Shown piece by piece: positions 34,406 through 44,472 of a stretch of DNA of 64,000 nucleotides; positions within the stretch are counted from its first letter, which is position 1, and each line of letters begins with the position of its first letter. Position numbers and translations under genes: made by a program. A model generated the notes under the pieces. That model had not been told where the DNA came from and ran no database searches. It worked only from the letters and a program-made list of their open reading frames with translations. The stretch comes from BOG-224 sp963783505. Its GTDB lineage: Bacteria > Acidobacteriota > Terriglobia > Bryobacterales > Bryobacteraceae. The DNA lies in contig CAWAOP010000056.1 of the NCBI GenBank assembly GCA_963783505.1, forward strand, positions 186,001-250,000, in the 5' to 3' direction.

Positions 34406-35149
34406 ATGAGTTTCCTGCGCAGCTTGTTTGTATCGGCGCCATTGATCGCGCTGGCGACCGTCTTCTTCGGAACGCTTTCGCTGATCGCCTCCTTCTTCGA
34501 CCGCTCCGGCAAGACCCAGCACCGGATTGCGCGGGTGTGGGCCAGGGTCCTGCTCGCCGTGAGCTTCATCAGCGTGAGCGTCGAAGGGCTGGAAAAGCTC
34601 GATCCGAACGCGACTTACGTTTTCGTCGCCAATCACGCCAGCTTCATGGATATTCCGGCCATTCTGGCGAGCCTGCCGCACCAGTTCCGCTTCTTCGCCA
34701 AAAAGAGCTTGTTCGGCATTCCGTTCCTGGGCACTCACTTGCGGCGCGCCGGACATCTGGAGGTGGATCGTTCCAGCGCGCGCGCGTCTTTGAAGAGCAT
34801 GAGCGAGGGGGCGCGCTTAATCGCCGAGCGAGGCGTTTCTGTGCTGCTGTTTCCGGAAGGCGGGCGCTCGCCGGTTGGCCTGCGCGAGTTTAAAGAGGGC
34901 GCGGCTTACATCGCGATCAAAGCCGGGGTGCCGGCCGCGCCGCTGGCTCTAAAAGGGATGCGCGAGCTGCTGCCGATGGGATCGATTCATGTCCGTTCGG
35001 GACGGACGGTCCTGCATGTGGGAGATCCCATTCCGACGGAGGGTATGCGGGTTGCGGAGCGCTCCGAATTGAACGACAGGCTCTACGCGGAAATCGCGCG
35101 TATGCTCGGGCCGGCGAGCGCGGGCCGCGTTACTTCTGAAGAGCTTTGA
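34406..35149 (+). CDS. plsC: 1-acyl-sn-glycerol-3-phosphate acyltransferase
   Basis: 247 residues. N-terminal membrane helix (about 12-32), catalytic NHASFMDI (H-x4-D), FAKKSLFGIPFLGTHLRRAG and substrate motif FPEGGRSPVG. Makes phosphatidic acid in membrane lipid synthesis. It follows folC by 13 bases. Its last 20 bases overlap rpsT on the other strand. Confidence 0.92.
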   Translation: MSFLRSLFVSAPLIALATVFFGTLSLIASFFDRSGKTQHRIARVWARVLLAVSFISVSVEGLEKLDPNATYVFVANHASFMDIPAILASLPHQFRFFAKKSLFGIPFLGTHLRRAGHLEVDRSSARASLKSMSEGARLIAERGVSVLLFPEGGRSPVGLREFKEGAAYIAIKAGVPAAPLALKGMRELLPMGSIHVRSGRTVLHVGDPIPTEGMRVAERSELNDRLYAEIARMLGPASAGRVTSEEL

Positions 35150-35396
35150 GCAACGAGTGAAGGCGCGATTTGTAGCGCGCCGCGGTGTTTTTCTTGATGA
35201 CGCCGAGCTTGACGGACCGGTCGATCACGGAAAACGTCGGCGGCAGCAAGTCGGCCGCGGCTTTGGGCTCTTTGCCTTCCAGCGCGCGCCGCATGGCGCG
35301 AATCTGGTGGCGCAGAATGCTCTTGTTCCTGCGGTTGTACTCGGTGCGGCGTTCAGTCTGGCGGATGCGCTTCAGCGCGGAATAGGTATTGGCCAT
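35130..35396 (-). CDS. rpsT: Small ribosomal subunit protein S20
   Basis: 88 residues, basic, starting MANTYSALKRIRQTERRTEY; the helical S20 signature is clear, including GVIKKNTAARYKSRLHSLLK at the end. Binds 16S rRNA early in assembly. Convergent with plsC; the 99 bases upstream to the glycosyltransferase gene must hold its promoter, but I cannot assign one firmly. Confidence 0.95.
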   Translation of the reverse strand: MANTYSALKRIRQTERRTEYNRRNKSILRHQIRAMRRALEGKEPKAAADLLPPTFSVIDRSVKLGVIKKNTAARYKSRLHSLLKALQK

Positions 35397-35495
35397 CTTG
35401 GGTGGTACGTATCCTTAACGAAGTACTGGAGTTTTTAGGATATCGCAACCAGGCATCCCGCGGCAACCTGGATTGATATCTCCGCTTCGCCGGCC

Positions 35496-36546
35496 TTACC
35501 CAGCCGCCGCCAGCAGGGACTGACGGCGAGCCGCCATTATTGAGGGGTCCAGCGGGCGGGCCGTGGGTTGGGCGCAGAACCAAGCCGCAATTTCTTCGTC
35601 CGAGGCGCGCCGGCGGGTCATGATGTCGCGGCGCCAGGCGAGCGCTCTCGCGGAACACAGGGCCAGCCGCCAGAAAGCTTCGAGCGACCGCCGCTCCCGG
35701 AGCACGCATCCGCCCGCTACCAGCATGTCGCGCAGGATCGTCGGCAGCCAGTAACGGCGCAGAACTTCAGGGCCTGCGTTCTTGATGCGCAGCAGGAAAC
35801 GGTTCTTCACCGAGTGCATATTGATGGCGGCCGGCACGTTGCGGCGGCTGCCGGGAACCACGCTGCGCACGTGGTACGCCTCGGCGTGCGGCGCGTAAAT
35901 GCAGCGCCAGCCGAACAGTTGAGCCCTCCAGGCTACGTCCGCGTCTTCGCGGTAGGAGAAGAAATCGGGATCGAAGAAAGCGCCCCGATACGAGATGTCC
36001 TCGATCATCGCGCGGCGATACAGCGCCGCGGCCGCGCTGGCGCCGAAAACATATTCGGGCCGGTTAAAGCGATCGCCATCGGGCTCGTGCCAGCCGCGGT
36101 CGAAATGCCGCATTTCGGGAGTAAAGTACAGACCGGTGGAGTCGATCAGCCTGGCGGCCAGCGGTTCGAAGCCCGCTCCGATGGAGAGCAGCTTGCCGCA
36201 CACCGAACCCGCGGCGGCGTCCGCTTCTCCGGCGTTCCAGAGGCCAGCGACGAATCCGGGCTTCATGCAGCACGTCCGCATTCAACGTGAGGAGCCACGG
36301 GGCCGAAGAGGCTTCGATCGCCTGGTTCTGAGCCGCCGCGAAGCCTTGGTTGCGGCTGTTCAGGATCAAACGTATGCGCCCCGCGTAACGGCTCAGGATC
36401 TCGCGCGTGCGGTCGGAGGAAGCGTTGTCGGCGACGACAACTTCCATGGAAACACCACGCTGCTCAAAAACCGCTTCCAGGCAGCGTGCAATATACCGGG
36501 CGCTGTTATACGTGACTATGGATACACAGACGCTCGGAACCGTCAT
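35496..36546 (-). CDS. Glycosyltransferase family 2 (rhamnosyltransferase-like), frameshifted
   Basis: The N-terminal 90 residues read VCVSIVTYNSARYIARCLEA, VADNASSDRT, LNSRNQGFAAAQNQ, LLTLNADVL, a clear GT2 A-fold start. At about 36267 the frame breaks. The continuation in the next frame, MKPGFVAGLWNA onward, carries FGASAAAALYRRAMIEDI and FDPDFFSYREDADVAWRAQL, the second half of the same enzyme. Removing one base in CATGCAG (36264-36270) joins them into about 350 residues, and the total length (1051) is one over a multiple of three. As given, the gene makes two fragments. Likely target is a cell-surface polysaccharide. Confidence 0.8.
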
Positions 36547-36711
36547 GTCAGTAATCCGTCAGTACTAAGACCCTGTCGCCGGGCATTCAACTACACTGAG
36601 GTGTTTCCGCGGAGAATTTTATTTTGGCGGCGGTGTAGTGGAAACCGATTTACACGGGTCCTTAGAAAGTAGAGGCTGTCGCTCTCCTCGCCTGGAAGGG
36701 AGCAAGCGGGC

Positions 36712-37227
36712 ATGACGCCGGACGAGCGGAGTGGCGAAGCCTTGAGGTCCAGGGTCGGCAAGCTCTACGAGGAAACGCGCAACGACGTTTACCACTACTT
36801 GCTGACGCTGGGTCTGGGACCCGCCCGGGCGCAGGAAGCGGCCCAGGAAGTATTTCTGAGGCTGTACGCCACGTTGCGCAAGGGCGAAGCGATTGAGAGC
36901 GAGCGGGCTTGGGTCTTCCGCGTGGCCCACAACGTGGGGTTGAAGATCCGGACGCGGGAAGGATTGGAGTCGCCGCTCGAACCCGGAACGGCCGAAAGGC
37001 TACCGGCCGGGTCGGCGAATCCCGAGCGTGAGTTGCTGGAGCGCGAGCGAATGACGCGGTTCCACCAGGCGGTTGAGGGTCTCTCCGAGCGGCAGCGGAG
37101 GTGTCTTTTCCTGCGCATGGAGGGCCTGCGGTATCCGGAGATCGGCGCCGCTTTGGGAATCAGCGCCTCGGCAGTGAGCGAGTTCTTGCGGCGCGCCATG
37201 GTTCGGATTCGGAAGAGCGCCTTATGA
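36712..37227 (+). CDS. ECF-type RNA polymerase sigma factor
   Basis: 171 residues. Region 2 spans about residues 15-85 (DVYHYLLTLGLGPARAQEAA, QEVFLRLYATL, ERAWVFRVAHNVGLKI) and region 4 about 115-168 (LSERQRRCLFLRMEGLRYPE, IGAALGISASAVSEFLRRAM). Preceded by GGAAGGGAG. Overlaps the anti-sigma gene (ATGATG). With that gene and the TonB receptor it looks like a surface-signalling unit. The 165-base upstream gap shows nothing I can assign. Confidence 0.9.
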   Translation: MTPDERSGEALRSRVGKLYEETRNDVYHYLLTLGLGPARAQEAAQEVFLRLYATLRKGEAIESERAWVFRVAHNVGLKIRTREGLESPLEPGTAERLPAGSANPERELLERERMTRFHQAVEGLSERQRRCLFLRMEGLRYPEIGAALGISASAVSEFLRRAMVRIRKSAL

Positions 37228-38914
37228 TGGGCTGGCTTCGAAAACATCCCGGCTCGCGCGAGCTGCTTGGCTCGCTCGATGGGGAACTGTCCGCCCGAAA
37301 GACCCGGCGTGTCAGAGAGCATCTCGATGGTTGCGCGCGCTGCCGGTCGGCCGTCGCGGAATACCGGGATACCGCCGAAAGCGCGGCGGCGTACTGGCGC
37401 ACGCGGAAGGCGGCGATGCCGGCCCCGCCCGAATCCTGGCCGTCGCTGGCCGCGGGATTCGCACGGATTGACGCTGAAACCGAACGCGAGACGGTGGCCG
37501 CGCGAATGCGCCGCGCCTGGCGAACGCCCTCATGGCGCTGGAGCGCGGCGGCCGCGGCGTCCCTGGCGTTGATTGCGTCCGTGGTCTATCGGTGGCGCGA
37601 GACGCCTTCGGTCGAGGCGGCCACCTTGATACGGAAAGCCGTTGCCGCGGCCGATGCGCACCCCCGAGCCTCGCGCCGGGTCCGTATCCGGACCGGCGGC
37701 ATGGAGTTCACGCGAACCATCGGTCAGGCTCGCGAAGAAAGCGGGGCGCGAGTGGTCGAGGCCCTGTTCCGCTCCGCCCATTATCCGTGGGACGATCCGC
37801 TCAGCGCGAGGTCGTTCGGCGCCTGGCGCGACGGATTGGCGCATAAGCGCGATGAGGTGGTGCGCGGCGATGCCGAACCCGGAAGCAAGGAATCGTACCG
37901 CATCCGGACAACCACCACGGACGGCGAATTGACCGCCGCCACTCTCACGTTGCGGGTTACGGACCTGGAACCCACCGCGGGCCGGTTCGAGTTCCGCAAC
38001 AGCGAGTGGGTGGAAATGACCGAAACCGAAGAACCGGCCGAGTTTACAGCTTCTCCCGCAAGCGCCATGCCCGAGGCCGCGAGCGGCGTTCCGTCACACA
38101 TGGAGACGCCGCCACGGCCCGAGGCCGCGCCGAGCCCGGAGGGCGCTTTGCCTTCGCCCGCCTTGGGGATCGCCGCCGAGTTGCAGGTGTTCGCGGCGCT
38201 ACGCCAGGTGGGAGCGGATCTGGGCGATCCTCTGGAGATCGAGCGGAGGAGCGGCCAGGTGACCGTGAGCGGGGTGGGGATCGCGCCCGCGCGCCAGCGG
38301 CAGATCCATGCCGTGCTGGACGCTCTACCGAATGTTTCGTTGCGGTTTAGCGAGCCCGAGGCCGCGCCCGCGGCCGCTGTTGGCGCCGCGCCGCCGACGG
38401 CTCCCGCGGCCCCCGCCGGGCCGAGCTTGCTGCAACAGAGGCTCGGGGGGCGCACCCAGTTCGAGAGCCTGAAATCCCAGTTGCTCGACCACAGCGACGC
38501 GGCCATGGCTCGCGCCTACGCGCTGCGGAGATTGGCTCAGGAGTTTCCGCCCGAAACCGAACGCGAAATGACCGTCGCGGACCGTGCCTTGCTGGACCGG
38601 CTCGCCGCTCAGCATCTCTCCGCGCTGGCCTCGGAAGCCGGCGCCATCGACTCCTTCGTTAGCCCAATCCTGGGATATGCGGTTCCGGCCGCCGGGCAAA
38701 CCGCCGCGGAGCGAGGGTCCTGGCAGCCCGCCGCGGAATCCGTGTTGATGGCGGCGCATGGCATGGAGACCAACCTCGCCGCGCTGCTGGGGGCGGCGCC
38801 GCCGAAGCCGCCGGCGATCCGTACTCTCGTTTCGCAAACGCCATGGGCGTCCTCAGGCTCGGCCTGGAGCGATGCCGCCTGCTTCTGTCGTACGATGACG
38901 TAGGGCAGAGGTAA
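37224..38914 (+). CDS. Anti-sigma factor with zinc-finger start and one membrane helix; 3' end uncertain
   Basis: About 560 residues. N-terminal zf-HC2-like segment (LDGELSARKTRRVREHLDGC, CARCRSAV), one membrane helix near residues 105-125 (WSAAAAASLALIASVVYRW), then a long periplasmic part rich in Ala and Pro. In the given frame it ends at 38903 with SAWSDAACFCRTMT. Adding one base to the G run at 38789-38793 instead gives GDPYSRFANAMGVLRLGLER and a TAA at 38912-38914 overlapping the receptor ATG (TAATG). That looks the more natural ending, so a one-base deletion is suspected. Start is ATG at 37224, overlapping the sigma stop; 37227 is equally possible. Confidence 0.75.
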
Positions 38915-41900
38915 TGACCGCTGGGCGTCTCATCGCCGCACTATTGGTGTGTCTTGGCGCCGCCGCGGCTTGCGCTCCCGCTGCGTCCGCCCCGAGCGCC
39001 GGCTATGTCTATGGGCGCGTGCTCGATCCCTCCGGAGCGGGAATTCCCGAGGCCGGCGTTACGCTGGTGAACGAAGATAGCGGCTTCCGCCGCGAGGCGC
39101 GTTCCCAGATCGATGGCGGCTACGCCGTGGGGTCGCTCGAAGCGGGATCGTATAAGATCACGGTGCGCAAGGACGGTTTCGGCGCCATGGTCCGGTTCCA
39201 TGTGAGGATCGAAGCCGGCCAGCCCGCCCGCGCCGATTTCACGCTCCCCGTAGGCTCCGTCGAAGAGACCGTTACCGTGGAAGGCACGGCGCCGATACTC
39301 ACCGATGCGCGGTCTCCCCTGGGCGCCGACGTAGAGCAGGAACAGATCGAGCGCCTGCCTCTGAACGGACGCGGCGTGCTGGCGTTGGTGAACCTGGCTC
39401 CCGGAACGAACATCGTCCCCGCGACGCGCGGCGAGGCCGGACAGTTCACGCTCAACGGGCAGCGTCCCAACACCAACGCTTTCAGCGTGGATGGGATCGC
39501 GGCCAACGTCGGCGTTTCCGCGGGAGCGCTGCCGGCGCAAGTCACGGGCGGCGCGCTGCCCGTCCTGAGCGCATTCGGGAGCATGGACGCGATGCTTCCT
39601 ATTGAAGCGATCGGCGAATTGCGGGTGGCTTCCGTGGAAGAAGCGCCGGATGCGGCGCGGTTGCCGGGCGCGGTGGTTGAGTTGACCAGCCGCTCCGGGT
39701 CGAACGAGTTCCACGGCTCGGTGGAATACCGCTTTCGGCACGAGGCTCTGGCGGCGAAAGACTGGTTTTCGAACAGCTTCGGCGAGGCGCGGCCACCGCT
39801 CCGGATGCAGAATTTCATGCCATCGCTGGGCGGCCCTCTGCGCCGGAACCGCACGTTCTTTTTTGCCGGTTACGAGCGCATGGCGTTGCGCGGCCCGGAC
39901 GTGTGGCGGCAGGCCGTCCCATCGCTGGCGTCACGCCAGGCGGCGCCCGGACTGGATGCAGCCGGCCCTCAACCTGTTCCCCGCGCCGAATGGGGCCGGC
40001 TTGGGGAATGGCTTGGCGGAGTGGAACGGGGTGGTGACGCGGCCCTCCTCGTTGCAGTCGGGCGCGCTGCGCGTAGACCACGCTCTGACATCGCGCGCCT
40101 CGCTATTCGGCAGATATAACGACGCCGGCTCCTCGAACGATTTTGGGAGCGCGCAGGTCAACCACCTGGATCTGCGTTTCCGGAGTCTGACAGCCGGCGC
40201 CAACGTGCGGCCCTCGTCTCGTCTTGTGATCGATCTGCGGGTGAACGAATCGGAGGCGAGCCTCGGCTCTACATGGGTCCCGGCCGGCGATCCATCTTCA
40301 CCGGATTGCGGACTGCAGGCTCTGGCGGAACGGTTCCTCGGACCGGTTAACGGGTGCGACTACGTGACGCGGCTGTTGATCGGCGGAGTCGGACAGGTCA
40401 CCGCGGGAGACGAGGGCGAACGAAAACAGCGGCAGTTCGAAGCCGTGGCCGCGGCTACCTGGACCGTGGGCAAGCACACCTTGCGGGGCGGCGCCGATTA
40501 TCGCCGCATGACATTCGTGCGCCGCGATGCGGGCGGCACCGTCAGCCTGATCGCCGATAACGTCAGCGCCACCGAGTACACCGGTAATCTCTGGATGGCG
40601 CAATCCGGGGCAGTGCGGGCGTCCATGTGGGCCGCGGAATTCGCAGCCTGGGCCCAAGACGCATGGCAAGCGAACCGGCGCCTGACGCTCACGGCTTCGG
40701 TGCGCTGGCAACTGGACCCGCCGCCGGTTCCCGCCGATTCGGCGTACTTCTACGACCCGCCAACCGAAACCGTGATCGCGCTGCGATCACCCATTTGGAG
40801 CCGCGGCCCGGGCAATCTCGCGCCGCGTATCGGCGCGGCGTACCGGCTGGATCGGAATGGCCGTACGGTGCTCCGCGCCGGCTTCGGAGTGGCCTACGAT
40901 TCCAGCTTGAGCATCGCCACGGACCTGATCAATAGCGGCCCGCTCGCGAACACCGACTACACGAGCAGTTTGAACCCTCCCTTTTCCTCGCGCCTGCGAT
41001 ATGGGTTTATGCCCGATCTGCGGCCGCCCCGCATCGAGCAGTGGAGCGCATCGCTCGATCGCGCATTCACTCCGCGCGATCTCGTTTCCGTCGGCTATCT
41101 CGCTTCGGCGGGCCAGCGCCTGATCCGGCGCGAGGTGGGCGGCCCGGGGAGCATTCCCTCCGACCTTGTGGCGCTCACCACCGATCATGGCTCGTCGAGT
41201 TACGAAGCCATGGAGGCGCAGTACCGCAGACGCATGGGGAACGGCTTCGAAGCGCAGGCCTCCTATGTCTGGTCTCATTCCATTGACGACGATTCGAGCG
41301 ACGCTTATCTCTTGTGGGCCGGCGCCGGAACCAGCCTGGCGGGCGACCGCGGCTCCTCGGATTTCGATTTACGCCAGTCCTTTACGGCTGCCGTCGCCTA
41401 CGAGTTCCAGACGCACTCCCGCGGCCTGCGTAAGGCTTTCAATGGATGGGCGCTCGATGGCATCGCCAATGCGCGCACCGGCTTCCCAATCGGCGTGCTG
41501 ATGAGCGATGAGTATCTGGGCATTCCGCTGGCGAATGCGTTTCGCCCCACCCTGCTGCCGGGCCAACCGGCGTGGCTGGCGGACGCTTCCGCGCCGGGCG
41601 GCCGGATTCTGAATTCCGGTGCGTTTCATACCGTCGCCGCCGGAGAGCAGGGCAGCCTGGGGCGTAACGCCTTCGCGGGGTTCGGCATGCTCCAGTTCGA
41701 CCTGGCTCTGCGGCGCGCGTTCCGGCTGGCGGATCGCAAGTCCGTCGAGCTGCGTTTAGACGCGTTCAATGCGCTGAACCATCCGAATTTCGCCGACCCC
41801 GTGCGGTTTTTGAGCAGCCCGGAGTTCGGCCGCTCGGCCTCCATGCTGAATCTGATGCTGGGCAGCGGCAGCCCCGGAAGCGGCCTCGCGCCGTCACTTC

Positions 41901-41950
41901 AGAGCGGTGGCGCGCGATCGCTGCAAGTCCAGATCAGACTCGGGTTCTGA
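38914..41950 (+). CDS. TonB-dependent (Oar-like) receptor with N-terminal carboxypeptidase-like domain, frameshifted
   Basis: Signal peptide (MTAGRLIAALLVCLGAAAAC), an Ig-like regulatory domain (GYVYGRVLDPSGAGIPEAGV, GSYKITVRKDGFG), plug domain (ERLPLNGRGVLALVNLAPGT, FTLNGQRPNTNAFSVDGIAA) and a beta-barrel ending in SLQVQIRLGF. About 1012 residues if repaired. The frame given from 38914 runs off into nonsense at about 39950 and stops at 40119; the barrel continues in another frame to 41950. Removing one G at 39949-39950 restores QAAPDWMQPALNLFPAPNG. Probably imports oligosaccharides or other large nutrients, controlled by the ECF sigma pair upstream. Confidence 0.82.
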
Positions 41951-42419
41951 CGGGGGCCGGGGATCGGACAGGAGAGTAGAGCGTGGGAAGAGATCTCACT
42001 TCGTGTGCTGAACGCTATCGAGTTTCCCCAGGCACACGGGCCTCCAAGAGACACACCGAGTGTTCCTGAACTGTTGCGAGCGGAGCCCGAGAAAATCGTC
42101 CCCAACCCGGAAACTGAATCTCCGGTCACTCGTCGGATCCCGCGGTTACCTGCCTTCCCGAAGTTGACGGAATGCCGGCTTGGCCGAAGGGCAATCCACA
42201 CACGAAAACCCGGTATCGTCTCCAGATGGCAAGAGGCAGCAAGTGAAGCTCTTTTGGAGTCGCGAATTCCGCAGGCTGTTTCTTGTATTTGTGCCGCGCT
42301 TGCGAGCGCCCGCTTGCGAAGATGAAAATCTGGCACTGAGTCACCCTCCCGGCCGGATCGGGAAAGGTAGGGAACGAAGCTGACGCCGGACGACCAACGC
42401 CGGACGACCAGCGCAGCCA
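41951..42419. other. 469-base gap with no recognisable gene
   Basis: Between the TonB receptor and a minus-strand metallophosphoesterase. Short frames are open on both strands but none has a ribosome site, family motif or sensible composition. A short direct repeat (CGCCGGACGACCA twice, about 42383-42412) lies near its right end. I see no RNA gene, clear promoter or terminator. Confidence 0.6.
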
Positions 42420-43160
42420 TCACTTTCCGCTCGAAAGGCGGTCGGCGAGAAGCGACGGAAGACCTGCGTCGCGGATTTTGCGCTGCGCCTCCGCGACGTC
42501 GTAGCGGACGCGGTGGTAAATGACAGTTCTCGCCCCCGAGTCGTAAATGGCGAATGCGGCCCGCGGATCGTCGTCGCGGGGCTGGCCCACCGAGCCTGGG
42601 TTGACCAGATGCACCCAATCGGGGTCGATCTGGAGCTCGTGCCGGCCGGCCTTACCGCCGGGTCCCACCAGCAGTTTGAGCTTCCCTTTGCGCCAGACGT
42701 AGGCGCCCTGAATGTGCGTGTGGCCGAAGAACAGCAGTTTGGTATCGAGAGACGCAATCACCGGCAGGGCTTCTTCGGGATCTATGATGTAGGCGTCTTC
42801 ATCCGCCGGGGTCCCATGCGCGATTTGAAAATCCTCGATGGTCAACGGGCCCATGGGCAGCGAGCGGATGTAGGCCGTATTCTCCGGCGTCAGTTCCGCT
42901 TGCGTCCATAAAGCCGCGGCGCGGGCCACCGGGTTGAACCAGGAGAGGTCCTCCTGACCGGTGCAGGCGCGGTCGTGGTTGCCGCGGATGATATCGGAAC
43001 AGTTCGCCCGGAACCACTCCACCACCGCGTTGGGGTCCGCGCCATAACCGACCAAATCTCCGCAGCATAGGGTCCGGTCATACTGGCCCTTGGCGGCCTC
43101 CACTACGGCTTCGAGGGCTTCGAGATTACCGTGTACGTCGCTCAGGATGAGGTATCGCAC
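42420..43160 (-). CDS. Metallophosphoesterase, YfcE/MJ0936-like
   Basis: 246 residues. Metal-site motifs in order: LILSDVHGNLEAL (DxH), CCGDLVGYGADPN (GD), IIRGNHDRA (GNHD), and GHTHIQGAYVWRKG (GHTH). Cytoplasmic, no signal peptide. Likely a phosphodiesterase; substrate unknown. It begins 9 bases after the end of the next metallophosphoesterase gene and is probably co-transcribed with it. Confidence 0.9.
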   Translation of the reverse strand: MRYLILSDVHGNLEALEAVVEAAKGQYDRTLCCGDLVGYGADPNAVVEWFRANCSDIIRGNHDRACTGQEDLSWFNPVARAAALWTQAELTPENTAYIRSLPMGPLTIEDFQIAHGTPADEDAYIIDPEEALPVIASLDTKLLFFGHTHIQGAYVWRKGKLKLLVGPGGKAGRHELQIDPDWVHLVNPGSVGQPRDDDPRAAFAIYDSGARTVIYHRVRYDVAEAQRKIRDAGLPSLLADRLSSGK

Positions 43161-43169
43161 GCTCGACCG

Positions 43170-44351
43170 TTACGCCTTTCTCAAACGCAGCAGGGAGATT
43201 TCCGGCGGCGCCCCGAGGCGCACCGGAATCCCGATCGATCCGATTCCCCTGGTGACGTACGCGGCCGAAGATCCGGCGCGGTAGAGACCGTACACGTACG
43301 GCGTGATGAACCGGGCGGGGCAGATGTTCTGGTCGAGTATTTCAACGGAAATCTGGCCCCCGTGGGTATGGCCGGAAAGCATGAGGTCCCATCCCTGGCG
43401 CGCGGCGGCGGGGAATACATCCGGGTTGTGAGAGAGAAGCATGTTGAACGCGCCGTGCGCCATCAACGATTGAGCCCCGCGCAGGTACGCCGGCCGATCG
43501 GCCATGGGCTGATGATCCACCCCCGCGAGATTCAGCGTGGCGGCGCCGAACCGCAGGCGCTTTGCCTGACGGCGAAGGAACGGAACGCCCAGGGAGGCCG
43601 CCGTCCTCGCGGTCCGGCTCTCCACGCCCGTGTAGCGCTCATGGTTTCCCATGGAACCGAATACCCCGGCGTCCGCTCGCAGGCGCGCAATCTGGCGTAT
43701 GCAGGCGTCGAGCGGGTCGCCGTACACCGAGATCAAATCGCCGGTGACCGCGGCCAGATGGCCGCGCAGTTCGTTAGCGGCGTCAATGACGCGGGCCAGT
43801 TGCCGTTCCGAAAGGAAAGCTCCGAGATGAATGTCGCTGAGGTGGACGATTCGCAGCCCGTCGAGATCCGGCGGCAGTTGCGGGAGAGGGACGTCGATCT
43901 CCCGGACCCGGAAGTCGGTGCGTTCGATGAACGCTCCGTATCCCAGAGCGACAATCGGGCTAGCCATCGCCAGGCCGCCCGCGGCGTGGAGAAAACGCCT
44001 GCGGCCTTGATCGGCGTGCGCATCGATCCGCTTCTGGATTGCCCGGACGCCGGAATAGACGGGGATCGCCATCGACGCCGCCAGCGTGTAGGCAAGCGCC
44101 GCCGCGGCCACGGCCGCGGGCGCGGAACCGTATTGCACCAGATGGCCGCCCACGGAGGGAACGATAGGCAGGTAACCTATTGCAACGGCGGCGCTGAAGA
44201 CGCAGGCGCAAGCGCGTGCGAGCGGCGCCAGCCTGTTCGGAACATGCCGCACAACCGCCCGTGAGATCCACCACTGGACAGCCAGTAGGACCAGAAGTCC
44301 AACGAGCGCTAAGGAATCGCTCAAACCCACCCCTCGCAGCCAGTATCGCAT
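43170..44351 (-). CDS. Membrane-anchored metallophosphoesterase, YaeI/YkuE-like
   Basis: About 393 residues. Three or four hydrophobic segments in the first 130 residues, a twin-arginine-like RRRFLHAAGGLAMA near residue 140, then the calcineurin-like domain: VHLSDIHLGAF, VTGDLISVYGDP, GNHERYTG, SGHTHGGQI. YkuE-type enzymes are exported phosphoesterases bound to the membrane or wall. ATG at 44351 is taken, but its ribosome site is weak and the frame is open upstream, so the start is uncertain. Confidence 0.85.
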   Translation of the reverse strand: MRYWLRGVGLSDSLALVGLLVLLAVQWWISRAVVRHVPNRLAPLARACACVFSAAVAIGYLPIVPSVGGHLVQYGSAPAAVAAAALAYTLAASMAIPVYSGVRAIQKRIDAHADQGRRRFLHAAGGLAMASPIVALGYGAFIERTDFRVREIDVPLPQLPPDLDGLRIVHLSDIHLGAFLSERQLARVIDAANELRGHLAAVTGDLISVYGDPLDACIRQIARLRADAGVFGSMGNHERYTGVESRTARTAASLGVPFLRRQAKRLRFGAATLNLAGVDHQPMADRPAYLRGAQSLMAHGAFNMLLSHNPDVFPAAARQGWDLMLSGHTHGGQISVEILDQNICPARFITPYVYGLYRAGSSAAYVTRGIGSIGIPVRLGAPPEISLLRLRKA

Positions 44352-44472
44352 TCCAGTGGATGGCCACGACGAGACTTGGCGTTGAGCGGGCCGGGCGCCC
44401 GCCCAGCGAAAGAATTCCCAGCCGGCGCCAGCAAAGCACGCACGCCGCAGACTATCCTGAAGTGTATAGAGA

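Noticed and set aside
41951..42419. Possible RNA gene in the gap after the TonB receptor
   Set aside because: No clear stem pattern, promoter or terminator could be seen.
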